From: Mumia quercus
GTDB lineage: Bacteria; Actinomycetota; Actinomycetes; Propionibacteriales; Nocardioidaceae
Assembly: GCF_025506335.1 (NCBI RefSeq)
Contig: NZ_JANZYO010000004.1
Location: 523,129-587,128 of the forward strand
Direction of reading: 5' to 3'
Length of the DNA stretch: 64,000 nt
In this document: positions 25,856 to 34,283 of the stretch, piece by piece
Position numbering within the stretch: position 1 is the first letter of the stretch
Layout: the number at the start of each line of letters is the position of its first letter
Program-made: the position numbers and the translations under genes
Notes under the pieces: model-generated
Databases searched by the model: none
The model's input: only the letters and a program-made list of their open reading frames with translations
What the model was told of the DNA's origin: nothing

Positions 25856-27196
25856 TCATGCCAGGCTCCGTACGGCGGTGGCGAGGACGTCGAGGGCATC
25901 TTCGAGGAGCGCGTCGGAGATCACCAGCGGCGGCAGGAGCCGGATCACGTTGCCGTACGTCCCGCACACGAGGACGAGCACGCCCTCGCGGTGGCAGTGC
26001 GCGGCGACCTCCTGGGCGTACTGCGGTGCCGGGTTCGTCGTCCCGGGCTCCACGAGCTCGATCGCGAGCATCGCGCCCCGGCCCCGTACGTCGCCGATCC
26101 GCCCGCCGGACTCCGCCCGCATCGCTTCAAGCCGAGGCTTCACGAGCCGCTCGATCTCGGCGGCGCGCGCGACCAGCCCGTCGTCCTCGATGGTCTCGAT
26201 CGCGCCGAGCGCCGCGGCGCACGCGACGGGGTTGCCGGCGTACGTCCCGCCGAGCCCGCCGGGCGCGACCGCGTCCATGACGTCCGCGCGCCCGGTGACC
26301 GCGGCCAGCGGCATGCCGCCCGCGAGGGCCTTCGCGGTCGTGATGAGGTCCGGCACGATCCCCTCGTGCTCGCAGGCGAACATGCGCCCCGTCCGCGCGA
26401 ACCCGGTCTGGATCTCGTCGGCGACGAAGAGGATCCCGTGCTCGCGCGCGAACTCGACGACCCCCGGCAGGAACCCCTCGGCCGGGACGACGAACCCGCC
26501 CTCGCCCTGGATCGGCTCGGCCACGATCGCCGCCACGTTGTGCGCGCCGATCTGCGTGAGCACAAGGTCCTTCAGCTTCGCGAGCGCGTCGGCGGCGCAC
26601 GCCTTCTCGTCGCCGTCGTAGCGGAACGGGTACGCCATCGGGGCGCGGTAGACCTCCGGCGCGTACGGCCCGAAGCCCTCCTTGTACGGCACGTTCTTCG
26701 CCGTCATCGTCATCGTCATCAACGTGCGCCCGTGGTACGCGTGGTCGAGCACGACGATCGCCGGACGGCCGGTGGCGGCGCGCGCGATCTTGACCGCGTT
26801 CTCGACCGCCTCGGCCCCGGTGGAGAAGAGCGCGGTCCGCTTCTCGTGGTCGCCCGGGGTCAGCCGGTTGAGCGCGGCCGCGACCTCGGTGAACCCCTCG
26901 TACTCGGTAACCATGAAGCAGGTGTGCGTGAACTTCGCCGCCTGCTCGGCGATCCGCTCCACGACCTGCGGCGCGGCGGCCCCGACGCTCGTGACGGCGA
27001 TGCCGGAACCCATGTCGATGATCCGGTTGCCGTCGACGTCGACGAGCAAGGCACCGTCCGCGTGGTCGACGAACACCGGCATCGTGATCCCGAAGCCGCG
27101 CGCCACCTGCTGCGCGCGCGCCTCGTGCAGCGCGACCGAGCGTGGCCCCGGGATGGCGGTCTTGAGGAGTCGTGCCTGGTCGGTCATGGTCGTCAT
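25856..27196 (-). CDS. gabT: 4-aminobutyrate-type aminotransferase (GabT family)
   Basis: 446 residues, class III PLP aminotransferase. FSTGAEAVENAVKIARAATG binds the cofactor phosphate, LFVADEIQTGFARTG holds the ring-contacting Asp, and TTAKALAGGMPLAAV contains the PLP Lys. GLGGTYAGNPVACAAALG is a GabT hallmark. It moves the amino group of GABA, or of 5-aminovalerate in close homologues, to 2-oxoglutarate. ATG 27196 overlaps the upstream dehydrogenase stop (ATGA); a second ATG at 27187 is less likely. Third gene of the permease operon. Confidence 0.92.
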   Translation of the reverse strand: MTTMTDQARLLKTAIPGPRSVALHEARAQQVARGFGITMPVFVDHADGALLVDVDGNRIIDMGSGIAVTSVGAAAPQVVERIAEQAAKFTHTCFMVTEYEGFTEVAAALNRLTPGDHEKRTALFSTGAEAVENAVKIARAATGRPAIVVLDHAYHGRTLMTMTMTAKNVPYKEGFGPYAPEVYRAPMAYPFRYDGDEKACAADALAKLKDLVLTQIGAHNVAAIVAEPIQGEGGFVVPAEGFLPGVVEFAREHGILFVADEIQTGFARTGRMFACEHEGIVPDLITTAKALAGGMPLAAVTGRADVMDAVAPGGLGGTYAGNPVACAAALGAIETIEDDGLVARAAEIERLVKPRLEAMRAESGGRIGDVRGRGAMLAIELVEPGTTNPAPQYAQEVAAHCHREGVLVLVCGTYGNVIRLLPPLVISDALLEDALDVLATAVRSLA

Positions 27197-28638
27197 CCTT
27201 CGAGGTTGGCCATCACGTGCTTGATCCGCGTGTAGTCCTCCAGGCCGTACATCGACAGGTCCTTGCCGTACCCGGAGTCCTTGAACCCACCATGCGGCAT
27301 CTCCGCGACGAGCGGGATGTGCGTGTTGATCCAGACGCAGCCGAAGTCGAGCGCGTTGGACATGCGCAGCCCGCGGCCGAGGTCCTTGGTCCACACCGAC
27401 GAGGCGAGCGCGTACGGCACGCCGTTGGCCTTGGCGATGGCCTCGTCCTCGTGCTCGAAGGTCTGCACGGTGATGACCGGGCCGAAGATCTCGTTCTGGA
27501 TGAGCGCGTCCTCCTGCGCCAGGCCGTCGATCACCGTCGGCTCGACGTAGAACCCGCGGTCACCCTGGCGTCCGCCGCCGGTGGTGACGGTCGCGTGGTC
27601 GGGCACCTGCGACAGGAAGCCGAGGACGCGCTCGAGCTGTTGGGCGTTGTTGACCGGAGGCACCCACGCGTCCTCGTCGTCGCTCCCGCGCCCGTACGAG
27701 GTGGTGGCGGCCTTCGCCTGCTCGGTGAGCGCCGCGACGAAGTCGCCGTGGACGCGCGGGTGGACGAGGACGCGCGTCGCCGCCGTGCAGTCCTGCCCGG
27801 CGTTGAAGTAGCCGGCCATGGCGATGCCCTCGGCGGCCGCGGCGACGTCGGCGTCGTCGAACACCACGACCGGGGCCTTGCCGCCGAGCTCGAGGTGCAC
27901 GCGCTTGAGGTCGTGCGAGGCCGCCTCGGCGACCTTCTTGCCCGCACCCACCGAGCCGGTGATCGAGACCATCGCGGGCGTCGGGTGGGAGACGACTGCG
28001 GCGCCGGTCGTACGGTCGCCGCAGACGACGTTGAGGGCACCCGGCGGGAGGAACTCCGCGGCGATCTGCGCCATCATCACCGTCGAGACCGGCGTGGTGT
28101 CGCTCGGCTTGAGGACGACCGTGTTGCCCGCGGCGAGCGCCGGGGCGAACTTCCAGACGGCCATCATCATCGGGTAGTTCCACGGCGCGACCTGCCCGAC
28201 GACACCGACCGGCTCGCGGCGGATCCACGACGTGTGGCCGGCCATGTACTCCGCCGTCGCCCGCCCCTCCAGCACGCGCGCGGCACCGGCGAAGAACCGG
28301 ATCTGGTCGACCATCGGCGGGATCTCCTCCGCCATGGTGACCGGCACGACCTTGCCGGTGTTGCGGCTCTCGGCGGCGACGAGCTCCTCGGCACGCTCCT
28401 CGATCGCGTCGGCGATCTTGAGCAGCGCCTGCTGGCGCTCCGACGGCGTGGTGCGCCGCCAGGTGTCGAACGCCTTGGCCGCCGACTCGTACGCGAGGTC
28501 GACGTCGGCCTGCCCGGACAGCGGCGCGTCGCCGTACGTCTCTCCGGTTGTGGGGTCGACGAGGTCGGTACGGCGTCCGTCGCGGGTGTCGACGAGCTGG
28601 CCGTCGACGAAGTTCTGGACGTGGACGGTGTCGGTCAT
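27193..28638 (-). CDS. Gamma-aminobutyraldehyde-type dehydrogenase
   Basis: 481 residues. NAD-binding and catalytic motifs: SITGSVGAGKKVAE, HLELGGKAPVVVFDDAD (general-base Glu) and FNAGQDCTAATRVLV (nucleophile Cys). The FNAGQDCTA form, PLVAEMPHGGFKDSGYGKDLSMYGLEDYT and length match gamma-aminobutyraldehyde/betaine aldehyde dehydrogenases of the PatD group. It would oxidise 4-aminobutanal (from putrescine) to GABA, or 5-aminopentanal to 5-aminovalerate. Overlaps at both ends with the permease and gabT (ATGA) make one operon. Confidence 0.9.
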   Translation of the reverse strand: MTDTVHVQNFVDGQLVDTRDGRRTDLVDPTTGETYGDAPLSGQADVDLAYESAAKAFDTWRRTTPSERQQALLKIADAIEERAEELVAAESRNTGKVVPVTMAEEIPPMVDQIRFFAGAARVLEGRATAEYMAGHTSWIRREPVGVVGQVAPWNYPMMMAVWKFAPALAAGNTVVLKPSDTTPVSTVMMAQIAAEFLPPGALNVVCGDRTTGAAVVSHPTPAMVSITGSVGAGKKVAEAASHDLKRVHLELGGKAPVVVFDDADVAAAAEGIAMAGYFNAGQDCTAATRVLVHPRVHGDFVAALTEQAKAATTSYGRGSDDEDAWVPPVNNAQQLERVLGFLSQVPDHATVTTGGGRQGDRGFYVEPTVIDGLAQEDALIQNEIFGPVITVQTFEHEDEAIAKANGVPYALASSVWTKDLGRGLRMSNALDFGCVWINTHIPLVAEMPHGGFKDSGYGKDLSMYGLEDYTRIKHVMANLEG

Positions 28639-30152
28639 GCGTTCTCTCCTGGATAGCGGGTGACGATGTTGATGGCGTCGCCGTGGGCGGCGTCGGAGTT
28701 CCGGTACGGGCGGGCGACGAGCATGTAGACGAGCCCGACGCCGAGGACGATCACGGCGCCGAGCGCGACGATCCAGTTGTCGTACCAGGGCGCGTCGGGC
28801 GTGCGCGGCCAGATCATGTTGAGCGAGGCCAGCAGCTGGTACGCCAGCGCGGCAACCGTCACGAGCAGGCCCCAGCGGCCGAGGGTGAACTTGCCGGACG
28901 GCTTCCAGCCGCGCAGGCGGGCGCGGAGCGCGGCGGCGACGACCATCATGAACGCGAGGTAGATGCCGAACGAGGCGAACGAGATGATCCGCACCAGCGC
29001 GTTGTCGGAGACCTGCGAGCCGAGGATGATCACGATCGGGATCGCGGCCGCCAGCGACAGCGCGTACGGCGGCACGTGGCGGGCCTGCGAGAACCGCTTG
29101 AGCAGCGTGCTGCCGGGCATCATGTCGTCGCGGGCGTAGGCGTAGATCATGCGGCTCGCGGCGGCCTGCAGGCTGAGCACGCACGACAGGAACGAGATCA
29201 GCACGATCACGAGCACGATGCGGAAGCCGACCGACCCGAAGGCGTTCTCGAGGACGGTGCTCACCGGGTCGGTGTCCTCGCCGGCGAACACGGCCTGGAA
29301 GCTCGGGACGCCGAGGATCAGCGCGAAGGTGATGAAGAACGCCGCGGCGCCGCCGATGTAGATCGTCATCCGCATCGCCTTGGGGATCTGGCGGCCCGGG
29401 TCGCGGACCTCCTCGGCGACGTCGCCGCACGCCTCGAACCCGTAGAAGAGGTAGAGGCCGATGAGCGCCGCAGCGGCGAACGCCGGGAAGTACGAGCCGT
29501 CGCCCTGGACGTCGTACGTGTCGAACAGCGCGGCGACGCTGTGGTGGCGCTCGGTGAGGAGCACCCACACGCCGACCACGATCGCCCCGACGAGCTCGGC
29601 GGCGAAGCCGAAGAACGCGATCTTGGCGAGCAGCTTCGTCCCGCCGAGGTTGAGCAGCGTCGTCAGCACGATCAGGCCGATGGCGCACCAGACGGTGACG
29701 GCGGTGGTGGCGTCGATCCCGAGCACGATCGCGACGAAGGGGCCCGCGCCGTACGAGACGGCGGCGATGGTCACGGTCAGCGCGATCATGTAGACCCAGC
29801 CGGTCGTCCACGCCCAGCGGCGGCCCCACAGGCGGCGCGCCCACGGGTAGACGCCGCCGGCTACGGGGTACTGCGCGACGATCTCGCCGTACACCAGCGC
29901 GACCAGCAGCTGGCCGAGCGCGGCGAGCACGATGGCCCAGATCATCGGCGGGCCGCCGCTGGCCAGCGAGGTGCCGAAGAGCGAGTAGACACCGACGACC
30001 GGCGAGAGGTACGTGAAGCCGAGGGCGAAGTTGCCCCAGAGGTTCATGTCCCGCTTGAAGTCGGAGGTGTAGCCGAGCGAGGCGAGGTGCGCGTCGTCGG
30101 AGTCGTGGTGCTGCGTGTGTCGTGCGGTGGGGTCGAGAGGCGAAGTCGTCAC
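28635..30152 (-). CDS. APC-superfamily amino acid/polyamine permease
   Basis: 505 residues with about 12 hydrophobic helices. The N-terminal soluble part ends at DFKRDMNLWGNFALGFTYLSPVVG, the typical GABA/amino acid permease entry. GGVYPWARRLWGRRWAWTTGW and FYGFEACGDVAEEVRDPGRQIPKAM are family signatures for helix 3 and helices 6-7. GTG 30152 with AGGGAGA upstream is chosen; a longer frame exists but lacks this site. First gene of the operon with the aminoaldehyde dehydrogenase and GabT, so it probably imports their substrate or its precursor. Divergent from the PucR regulator. Confidence 0.88.
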   Translation of the reverse strand: MTTSPLDPTARHTQHHDSDDAHLASLGYTSDFKRDMNLWGNFALGFTYLSPVVGVYSLFGTSLASGGPPMIWAIVLAALGQLLVALVYGEIVAQYPVAGGVYPWARRLWGRRWAWTTGWVYMIALTVTIAAVSYGAGPFVAIVLGIDATTAVTVWCAIGLIVLTTLLNLGGTKLLAKIAFFGFAAELVGAIVVGVWVLLTERHHSVAALFDTYDVQGDGSYFPAFAAAALIGLYLFYGFEACGDVAEEVRDPGRQIPKAMRMTIYIGGAAAFFITFALILGVPSFQAVFAGEDTDPVSTVLENAFGSVGFRIVLVIVLISFLSCVLSLQAAASRMIYAYARDDMMPGSTLLKRFSQARHVPPYALSLAAAIPIVIILGSQVSDNALVRIISFASFGIYLAFMMVVAAALRARLRGWKPSGKFTLGRWGLLVTVAALAYQLLASLNMIWPRTPDAPWYDNWIVALGAVIVLGVGLVYMLVARPYRNSDAAHGDAINIVTRYPGENA

Positions 30153-30203
30153 GGGATTCTCCCTGGGGGCGGGACGGTCGATGCTTCGCAGGCTAGAAGT
30201 GAT

Positions 30204-30267
30204 GCGCACCACAGTGGCCCTGCCGAAACGGTGCGCCTGGCCTGCTCGACATGGACACTGTGTCCAT
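30204..30267. promoter_or_regulatory. Two inverted repeats in the permease/PucR divergent promoter
   Basis: GCGCACC (30204-30210) and GGTGCGC (30230-30236) form a spaced dyad. ATGGACA-CTG-TGTCCAT (30251-30267) is a perfect 7-bp palindrome that includes the first possible ATG of the PucR gene. Both are candidate PucR operators serving the permease operon and the regulator itself. Confidence 0.5.
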
Positions 30268-31828
30268 GACCGCAGCGCCGACCAGCGAGCCTCAGGACGA
30301 CCCGTACGGGGTCACGCTGGCGTGGCTCCTCGACCAGGAGGACCTCGGACTGCGCCTCGTCGAGCCCGAGGAGACCCCCGACGTCCGGCTGCGCTGGGCG
30401 CACGCGATCGAGGTGCTCGACCCGACGCCGTTCCTCGACGGCGGCGAGCTCGTCCTCACCACCGGCCTCCGGATGCCGCGGGCACGCGACGAGCAGACGG
30501 CGTACGTGGAGCGGCTCGCGGCGGCCGGCGTGGTGGGGCTGGCCTTCGGTGTCGGCGTCCGGTTCGCGACGATCCCCGTCGGCCTGCGCCAGGCGTGCCG
30601 TCGTGCGGGCCTGCCGTTGCTGGAGGTGCCCCTGCCGACGCCGTTCGTCGCGATCGCGCAGGCCGTGGCCGCGCACCGGGCGGAGCAGCAGAACGCGGTC
30701 ATGCACCGTGCCGTCGCGTTCCAGCGCCAGATGACGCGGGCGGCGCTCGAGGGCGGGGTCGCGGGTCTGTCGGCGGCGCTGGCGCGGGAGCTGCGCGCCG
30801 CGGTCCTCGTCCTCGACGAGCTCGAGCACCCGGTGGCGTACGCCGGCGAGAGCCCGGGGTTGCGCGAACGCGTGGCCGCCGAGCTGGTCGCGCTCGCGGC
30901 GCGGCCGGGTCGGGCGAGCGTCGCGGTCGTGTCCGGCAGCGGCACTCTCGCCGTCCAGCGGCTGGGTGGGCGTGAGCGGCCGAGCGGGTGGCTCGCCGTG
31001 GAGGTGCCGGGCTCGCTGCCGGTCGGCGACCGGCTCCTGCTCAATCAGGCGGTCTCGCTCCTCACCCTCCAGCGCGACCGGCCGCGCGAGCTCGTCGACG
31101 CACGCCGGCGGCTCGGGGCGACGGTGCTCGAGCTGCTCCTCGACGACGACGCGGTGGCGCCCTCGCTGGTGCGGCACCTCGGCCACTTCGGGTTCGAGGC
31201 GGCCGACCGCGTACGGATGGTGGTCGCGGCGCCCGGCCACGGGCGTCCCTCCCCGCTCGACGTGGTGGCGCACGCGCTCGACGCCGCGTCGGTCGCGCAC
31301 GTCGAGACGGACGCGGAGGAGGGCGTCCTCGCCGTGGTCCGGGACGCCGACGTGCACGCGAGCGTCGAGGCGGTCGCCGACGGGTTGGCCCGCGCGGGAC
31401 GCCACGACGTCGTCGTCGGCGTCAGCGGCGCACTGGCCGCGGGCGGGGTCGCTGCGGGGCGAGCGGCAGCCGTCCACGCCGTTGCGTCGGCGCGGGCGTC
31501 GCACCAGCAGGTCGGCTGGTACGGCGCGCTGACGCTGGAGGCGATCCTCGCCGACGACGTCGTACGAGCGCGGGTGGCGACCCTCGCGGCGTCACCGCTG
31601 GCGCCGCTGCTCGAGGGTGGCTCGGCGCGGGAGCGCGTTCTGGTGGAGTCGCTGGAGGTGTTCCTGCGCCACAACGGCTCGTGGGAGACCGCGTCGCGGG
31701 CGCTCGGGGTGCACCGGCACACGCTGCGCAACCGGATGGCGCGCGTCGAGGAGCTGACCGGCGCCCGCCTCGACGTCGCCGAGGACCGCGTCGCGCTCCT
31801 CCTCGGACTGCTGGCCCGCGAGGGCTGA
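30266..31828 (+). CDS. PucR-family transcriptional regulator
   Basis: About 520 residues. An N-terminal PucR domain (LDPTPFLDGGELVLTTGLRMP) is followed by a central GGDEF-like region (about 280-400, degenerate) and a C-terminal PucR HTH (LVESLEVFLRHNGSWETASRALGVHRHTLRNRMARVEELTG). Such proteins control purine, GABA and polyamine catabolism in actinobacteria and usually activate the adjacent genes when substrate is present. It is divergent from the permease-dehydrogenase-GabT operon. ATG 30266 or 30251 could be the start; neither has a ribosome site, and the palindrome over 30251 favours the later one or a leaderless message. Confidence 0.88.
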   Translation: MTAAPTSEPQDDPYGVTLAWLLDQEDLGLRLVEPEETPDVRLRWAHAIEVLDPTPFLDGGELVLTTGLRMPRARDEQTAYVERLAAAGVVGLAFGVGVRFATIPVGLRQACRRAGLPLLEVPLPTPFVAIAQAVAAHRAEQQNAVMHRAVAFQRQMTRAALEGGVAGLSAALARELRAAVLVLDELEHPVAYAGESPGLRERVAAELVALAARPGRASVAVVSGSGTLAVQRLGGRERPSGWLAVEVPGSLPVGDRLLLNQAVSLLTLQRDRPRELVDARRRLGATVLELLLDDDAVAPSLVRHLGHFGFEAADRVRMVVAAPGHGRPSPLDVVAHALDAASVAHVETDAEEGVLAVVRDADVHASVEAVADGLARAGRHDVVVGVSGALAAGGVAAGRAAAVHAVASARASHQQVGWYGALTLEAILADDVVRARVATLAASPLAPLLEGGSARERVLVESLEVFLRHNGSWETASRALGVHRHTLRNRMARVEELTGARLDVAEDRVALLLGLLAREG

Positions 31829-31928
31829 TTGCACGCTCCGTCGCGCGCCGCGGGCCCGGCTCACCGAGACTGGTGACACCGCCGGCTCGCTGCTCGAGCC
31901 CTCTCGTCCGCTGACGAAAGGAACCCCC

Positions 31929-31955
31929 GTGGACTCCCCGGGACCCGAGCCGTGA
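31929..31955 (+). CDS. Possible 8-codon leader peptide before the NB-ARC gene
   Basis: GTG at 31929 with AAAGGAA upstream opens an 8-residue frame (MDSPGPEP) whose TGA overlaps the GTG start of the next gene (GTGA). The downstream gene has no ribosome site of its own, so translation may be coupled through this short frame. Too short to be sure. Confidence 0.3.
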   Translation: MDSPGPEP

Positions 31956-33316
31956 CTCCGCACCACAGGGCGACGACCGTCGGAGATCTCCTCCGGAGCC
32001 ACCGCATCGAGCGTGACCTGACGCTGGAGCAGCTCGCCGAGCGGTCCGGGGTCAGCGACCGGGCGATCAGCGACATCGAACGCGGTGTGAGCCGGCGGCC
32101 CCGCACCACCACGGTGCGGCTCCTCGCCGATGCGCTCGCGCTCGGCACGGACGAGAGGGAGCGGGTCGTGGTCGCCGCTCGCGAGAGCCGCCACGGTCTC
32201 GTGCGCGTCGGAACGCACCCTCTCCCGCTGCCGCCTGCTGTCCGTCACTTCGTGGGCCGACGGGCCGAGGCCTCGGACCTCGTGCGCAGGCTCGGGCCCG
32301 GGTCCGGACATGACGACTCCCCGTCGATCGCGGTGGTCACCGGTGCTCCTGGGATCGGCAAGACGGCACTGGCGGCTCGTGCGGCGGGCAGCCTGGCGCA
32401 CACGTACGACGGCACGCTCTTCCTCGACCTCGGAGCCCTCGGGTCCCGCCCGCTCGATCCGCAGCGAGCGTTGCGACACCTGATCGCTGCCGCGCGCCCG
32501 ACCGACGGTCCGCTGCCCGACGGTCTCGCCGAGGTCCGCGCGCTGTGGGACGAGACGTTCGCCCGACGACAGCTCCTGGTGGTGCTCGACGACGCCCGTG
32601 ACGAGTCGCAGGTCCGGCCGCTGCTGCCCCGCGCAGGGCCTGGCGCGGTCGCCGTCACCAGCCGCAGGTCGCTCGCGGGGCTCGAGGGGGTGCACCGTCT
32701 CGACCTCCCCGCCCTCGCCGAGAGGGAGTCCGTCGCCCTGCTCCAGCACATCGTCGAGGACGTCGGGCCCGGCCAGTCGCCGGGTGCGCGCCCCGCCGAG
32801 CTGGCGGCGCTCGCCCGCCTGTGCGAGCACACGCCGCTCGCCCTGCGCGCCGCCGGCAGCCGCCTCGCCGCGCGACGCGGAGGCACCGTGGCCGACCTGA
32901 TCCGTCGGCTGCAGTCGCGTGACCGCCGCCTCTCCGTCCTGACCGCAGGCGACCTCGTCCCCGCTGCGGTCGTCGCGCCGTCGTACGACCAGCTCTCGCC
33001 GACCGCGCAGACGCTCCTGCGACGCCTGGGAGCGACGGAGGGGACGACCTTCTGCCCCAGCCTCGCGGCCGTGCTCCTCGACACCGACCTCTGGATCGCC
33101 GAGGACGCGGTCGACGAGCTCGTCGAGGTCGGGTTCGCCCGGCCTGCGGGCGGAGGTGCGTTCGAGATGCACGGTCTCGTGAAGCTGTTCGCGCACGCCC
33201 TGCACTCCGAGGAGGGCGGACCGCTCCACGAGCGCAGGGAGGTCGCCGCCCGCGCGCGCGAGTGGTTGCAGTTCGCGCGTCCCGAGTCGGCGCGAGGAGA
33301 GGCGCGTCTGGGGTGA
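31952..33316 (+). CDS. XRE helix-turn-helix plus NB-ARC-type STAND ATPase
   Basis: 454 residues. Residues about 9-70 are an XRE HTH (LTLEQLAERSGVSDRAISDIERGVSRRP). An NB-ARC-like NTPase follows: Walker A GAPGIGKT at 131-138, Walker B QLLVVLDDARDE, sensor region VAVTSRRSL, and CEHTPLALRAAGSRLA (the GLPLAL-like motif). A winged-helix part follows, and the protein stops after about residue 454 without the TPR array found in long AfsR/SARP-type regulators. It resembles short actinobacterial XRE-NB-ARC regulators. Target unknown; the alpha/beta hydrolase gene downstream is a candidate. Confidence 0.85.
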   Translation: MTPHHRATTVGDLLRSHRIERDLTLEQLAERSGVSDRAISDIERGVSRRPRTTTVRLLADALALGTDERERVVVAARESRHGLVRVGTHPLPLPPAVRHFVGRRAEASDLVRRLGPGSGHDDSPSIAVVTGAPGIGKTALAARAAGSLAHTYDGTLFLDLGALGSRPLDPQRALRHLIAAARPTDGPLPDGLAEVRALWDETFARRQLLVVLDDARDESQVRPLLPRAGPGAVAVTSRRSLAGLEGVHRLDLPALAERESVALLQHIVEDVGPGQSPGARPAELAALARLCEHTPLALRAAGSRLAARRGGTVADLIRRLQSRDRRLSVLTAGDLVPAAVVAPSYDQLSPTAQTLLRRLGATEGTTFCPSLAAVLLDTDLWIAEDAVDELVEVGFARPAGGGAFEMHGLVKLFAHALHSEEGGPLHERREVAARAREWLQFARPESARGEARLG

Positions 33317-33431
33317 CGTGGCGCGCGAACTGCGTGTCTTCTTCGTGGTCTCCACGACCGGCCGCACGGTCGAATCGAGAGGGGGAGCGAGCAGGACCGG
33401 CCTGGTCGACCTCGACGACAGAGGAGCACGG

Positions 33432-34253
33432 ATGCCGTACATCACTGCCGCGGACGGGGCGCAGATCTTCTATAAGGACTACGGGAGCGGACAGCCGATC
33501 ATCTTCAGCCACGGCTGGCCGCTGTGCTCGGACGCCTGGGACCTCGAGCTCAAGCTGGCCGCGCAGGCGGGCTACCGCGCGATCGCGCACGACCGCCGAG
33601 GGCACGGGCGCTCGACCCAGACGTGGGACGGCAACGACATGGACACCTACGCCGCCGACGTCTCGACGCTCGTCGACGAGCTCGGCCTCGACGACATCAT
33701 CGTGGTCGGGCACTCGACGGGAGGCGGCGAAGCCGTACGGTTCGCCGCTCAGCACGGGCGCGGTCGCGTGTCCAAGGTCGCGACCGCCGGCGCCATCCCG
33801 CCCGTCATGCTCAAGTCCGAGGCCAACCCCGAGGGGACGCCCATCGAGGCCTTCGACGAGATCAGAGCCGGGGTGCTCCACGATCGCTCGCAGTTCTACA
33901 AGGACCTGTCCGCGCCGTTCTTCGGCGCCAACCGTGAGGGGTCGACGATCTCGCAGGGACAGCGCGACGACTTCTGGCGTCAGTCGATGCTCGCCGGGCT
34001 GCACCAGGCGTACGAGTGCGTGGCGGTGTTCTCGGAGACGGACTTCACCGAGGACCTCAAGGCGATCGACGTCCCGATGTTCATCGCCCACGGCGAGGAC
34101 GACCAGATCGTGCCGGTCGACGACGCGGCGCGCAAGGCCGTCGACCTCGTCAAGAACGCGACGCTCAAGGTCTATCCAGGAGCGCCGCACGGCATCGCCG
34201 GTGCGTACCAGGAGGAGCTCGACCGGGACCTCTTCGCGTTCTTCCGCAGCTGA
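33432..34253 (+). CDS. Alpha/beta hydrolase, non-heme chloroperoxidase-like
   Basis: 273 residues starting MPYITAADGAQIFYKDYG, the standard opening of cofactor-free haloperoxidase/arylesterase enzymes. The oxyanion loop is HGWPL, nucleophile S95 lies in VVGHSTGGGEA, Asp is near IAHGEDDQIVP and His in PGAPHGIAG. These enzymes hydrolyse esters or perhydrolyse acids. GAGGAG precedes ATG 33432; an in-frame upstream extension back to 33318 lacks conserved residues. Confidence 0.9.
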   Translation: MPYITAADGAQIFYKDYGSGQPIIFSHGWPLCSDAWDLELKLAAQAGYRAIAHDRRGHGRSTQTWDGNDMDTYAADVSTLVDELGLDDIIVVGHSTGGGEAVRFAAQHGRGRVSKVATAGAIPPVMLKSEANPEGTPIEAFDEIRAGVLHDRSQFYKDLSAPFFGANREGSTISQGQRDDFWRQSMLAGLHQAYECVAVFSETDFTEDLKAIDVPMFIAHGEDDQIVPVDDAARKAVDLVKNATLKVYPGAPHGIAGAYQEELDRDLFAFFRS

Positions 34254-34283
34254 CCTCTCAGGCCGTACGCGAAGGAAGGATCG

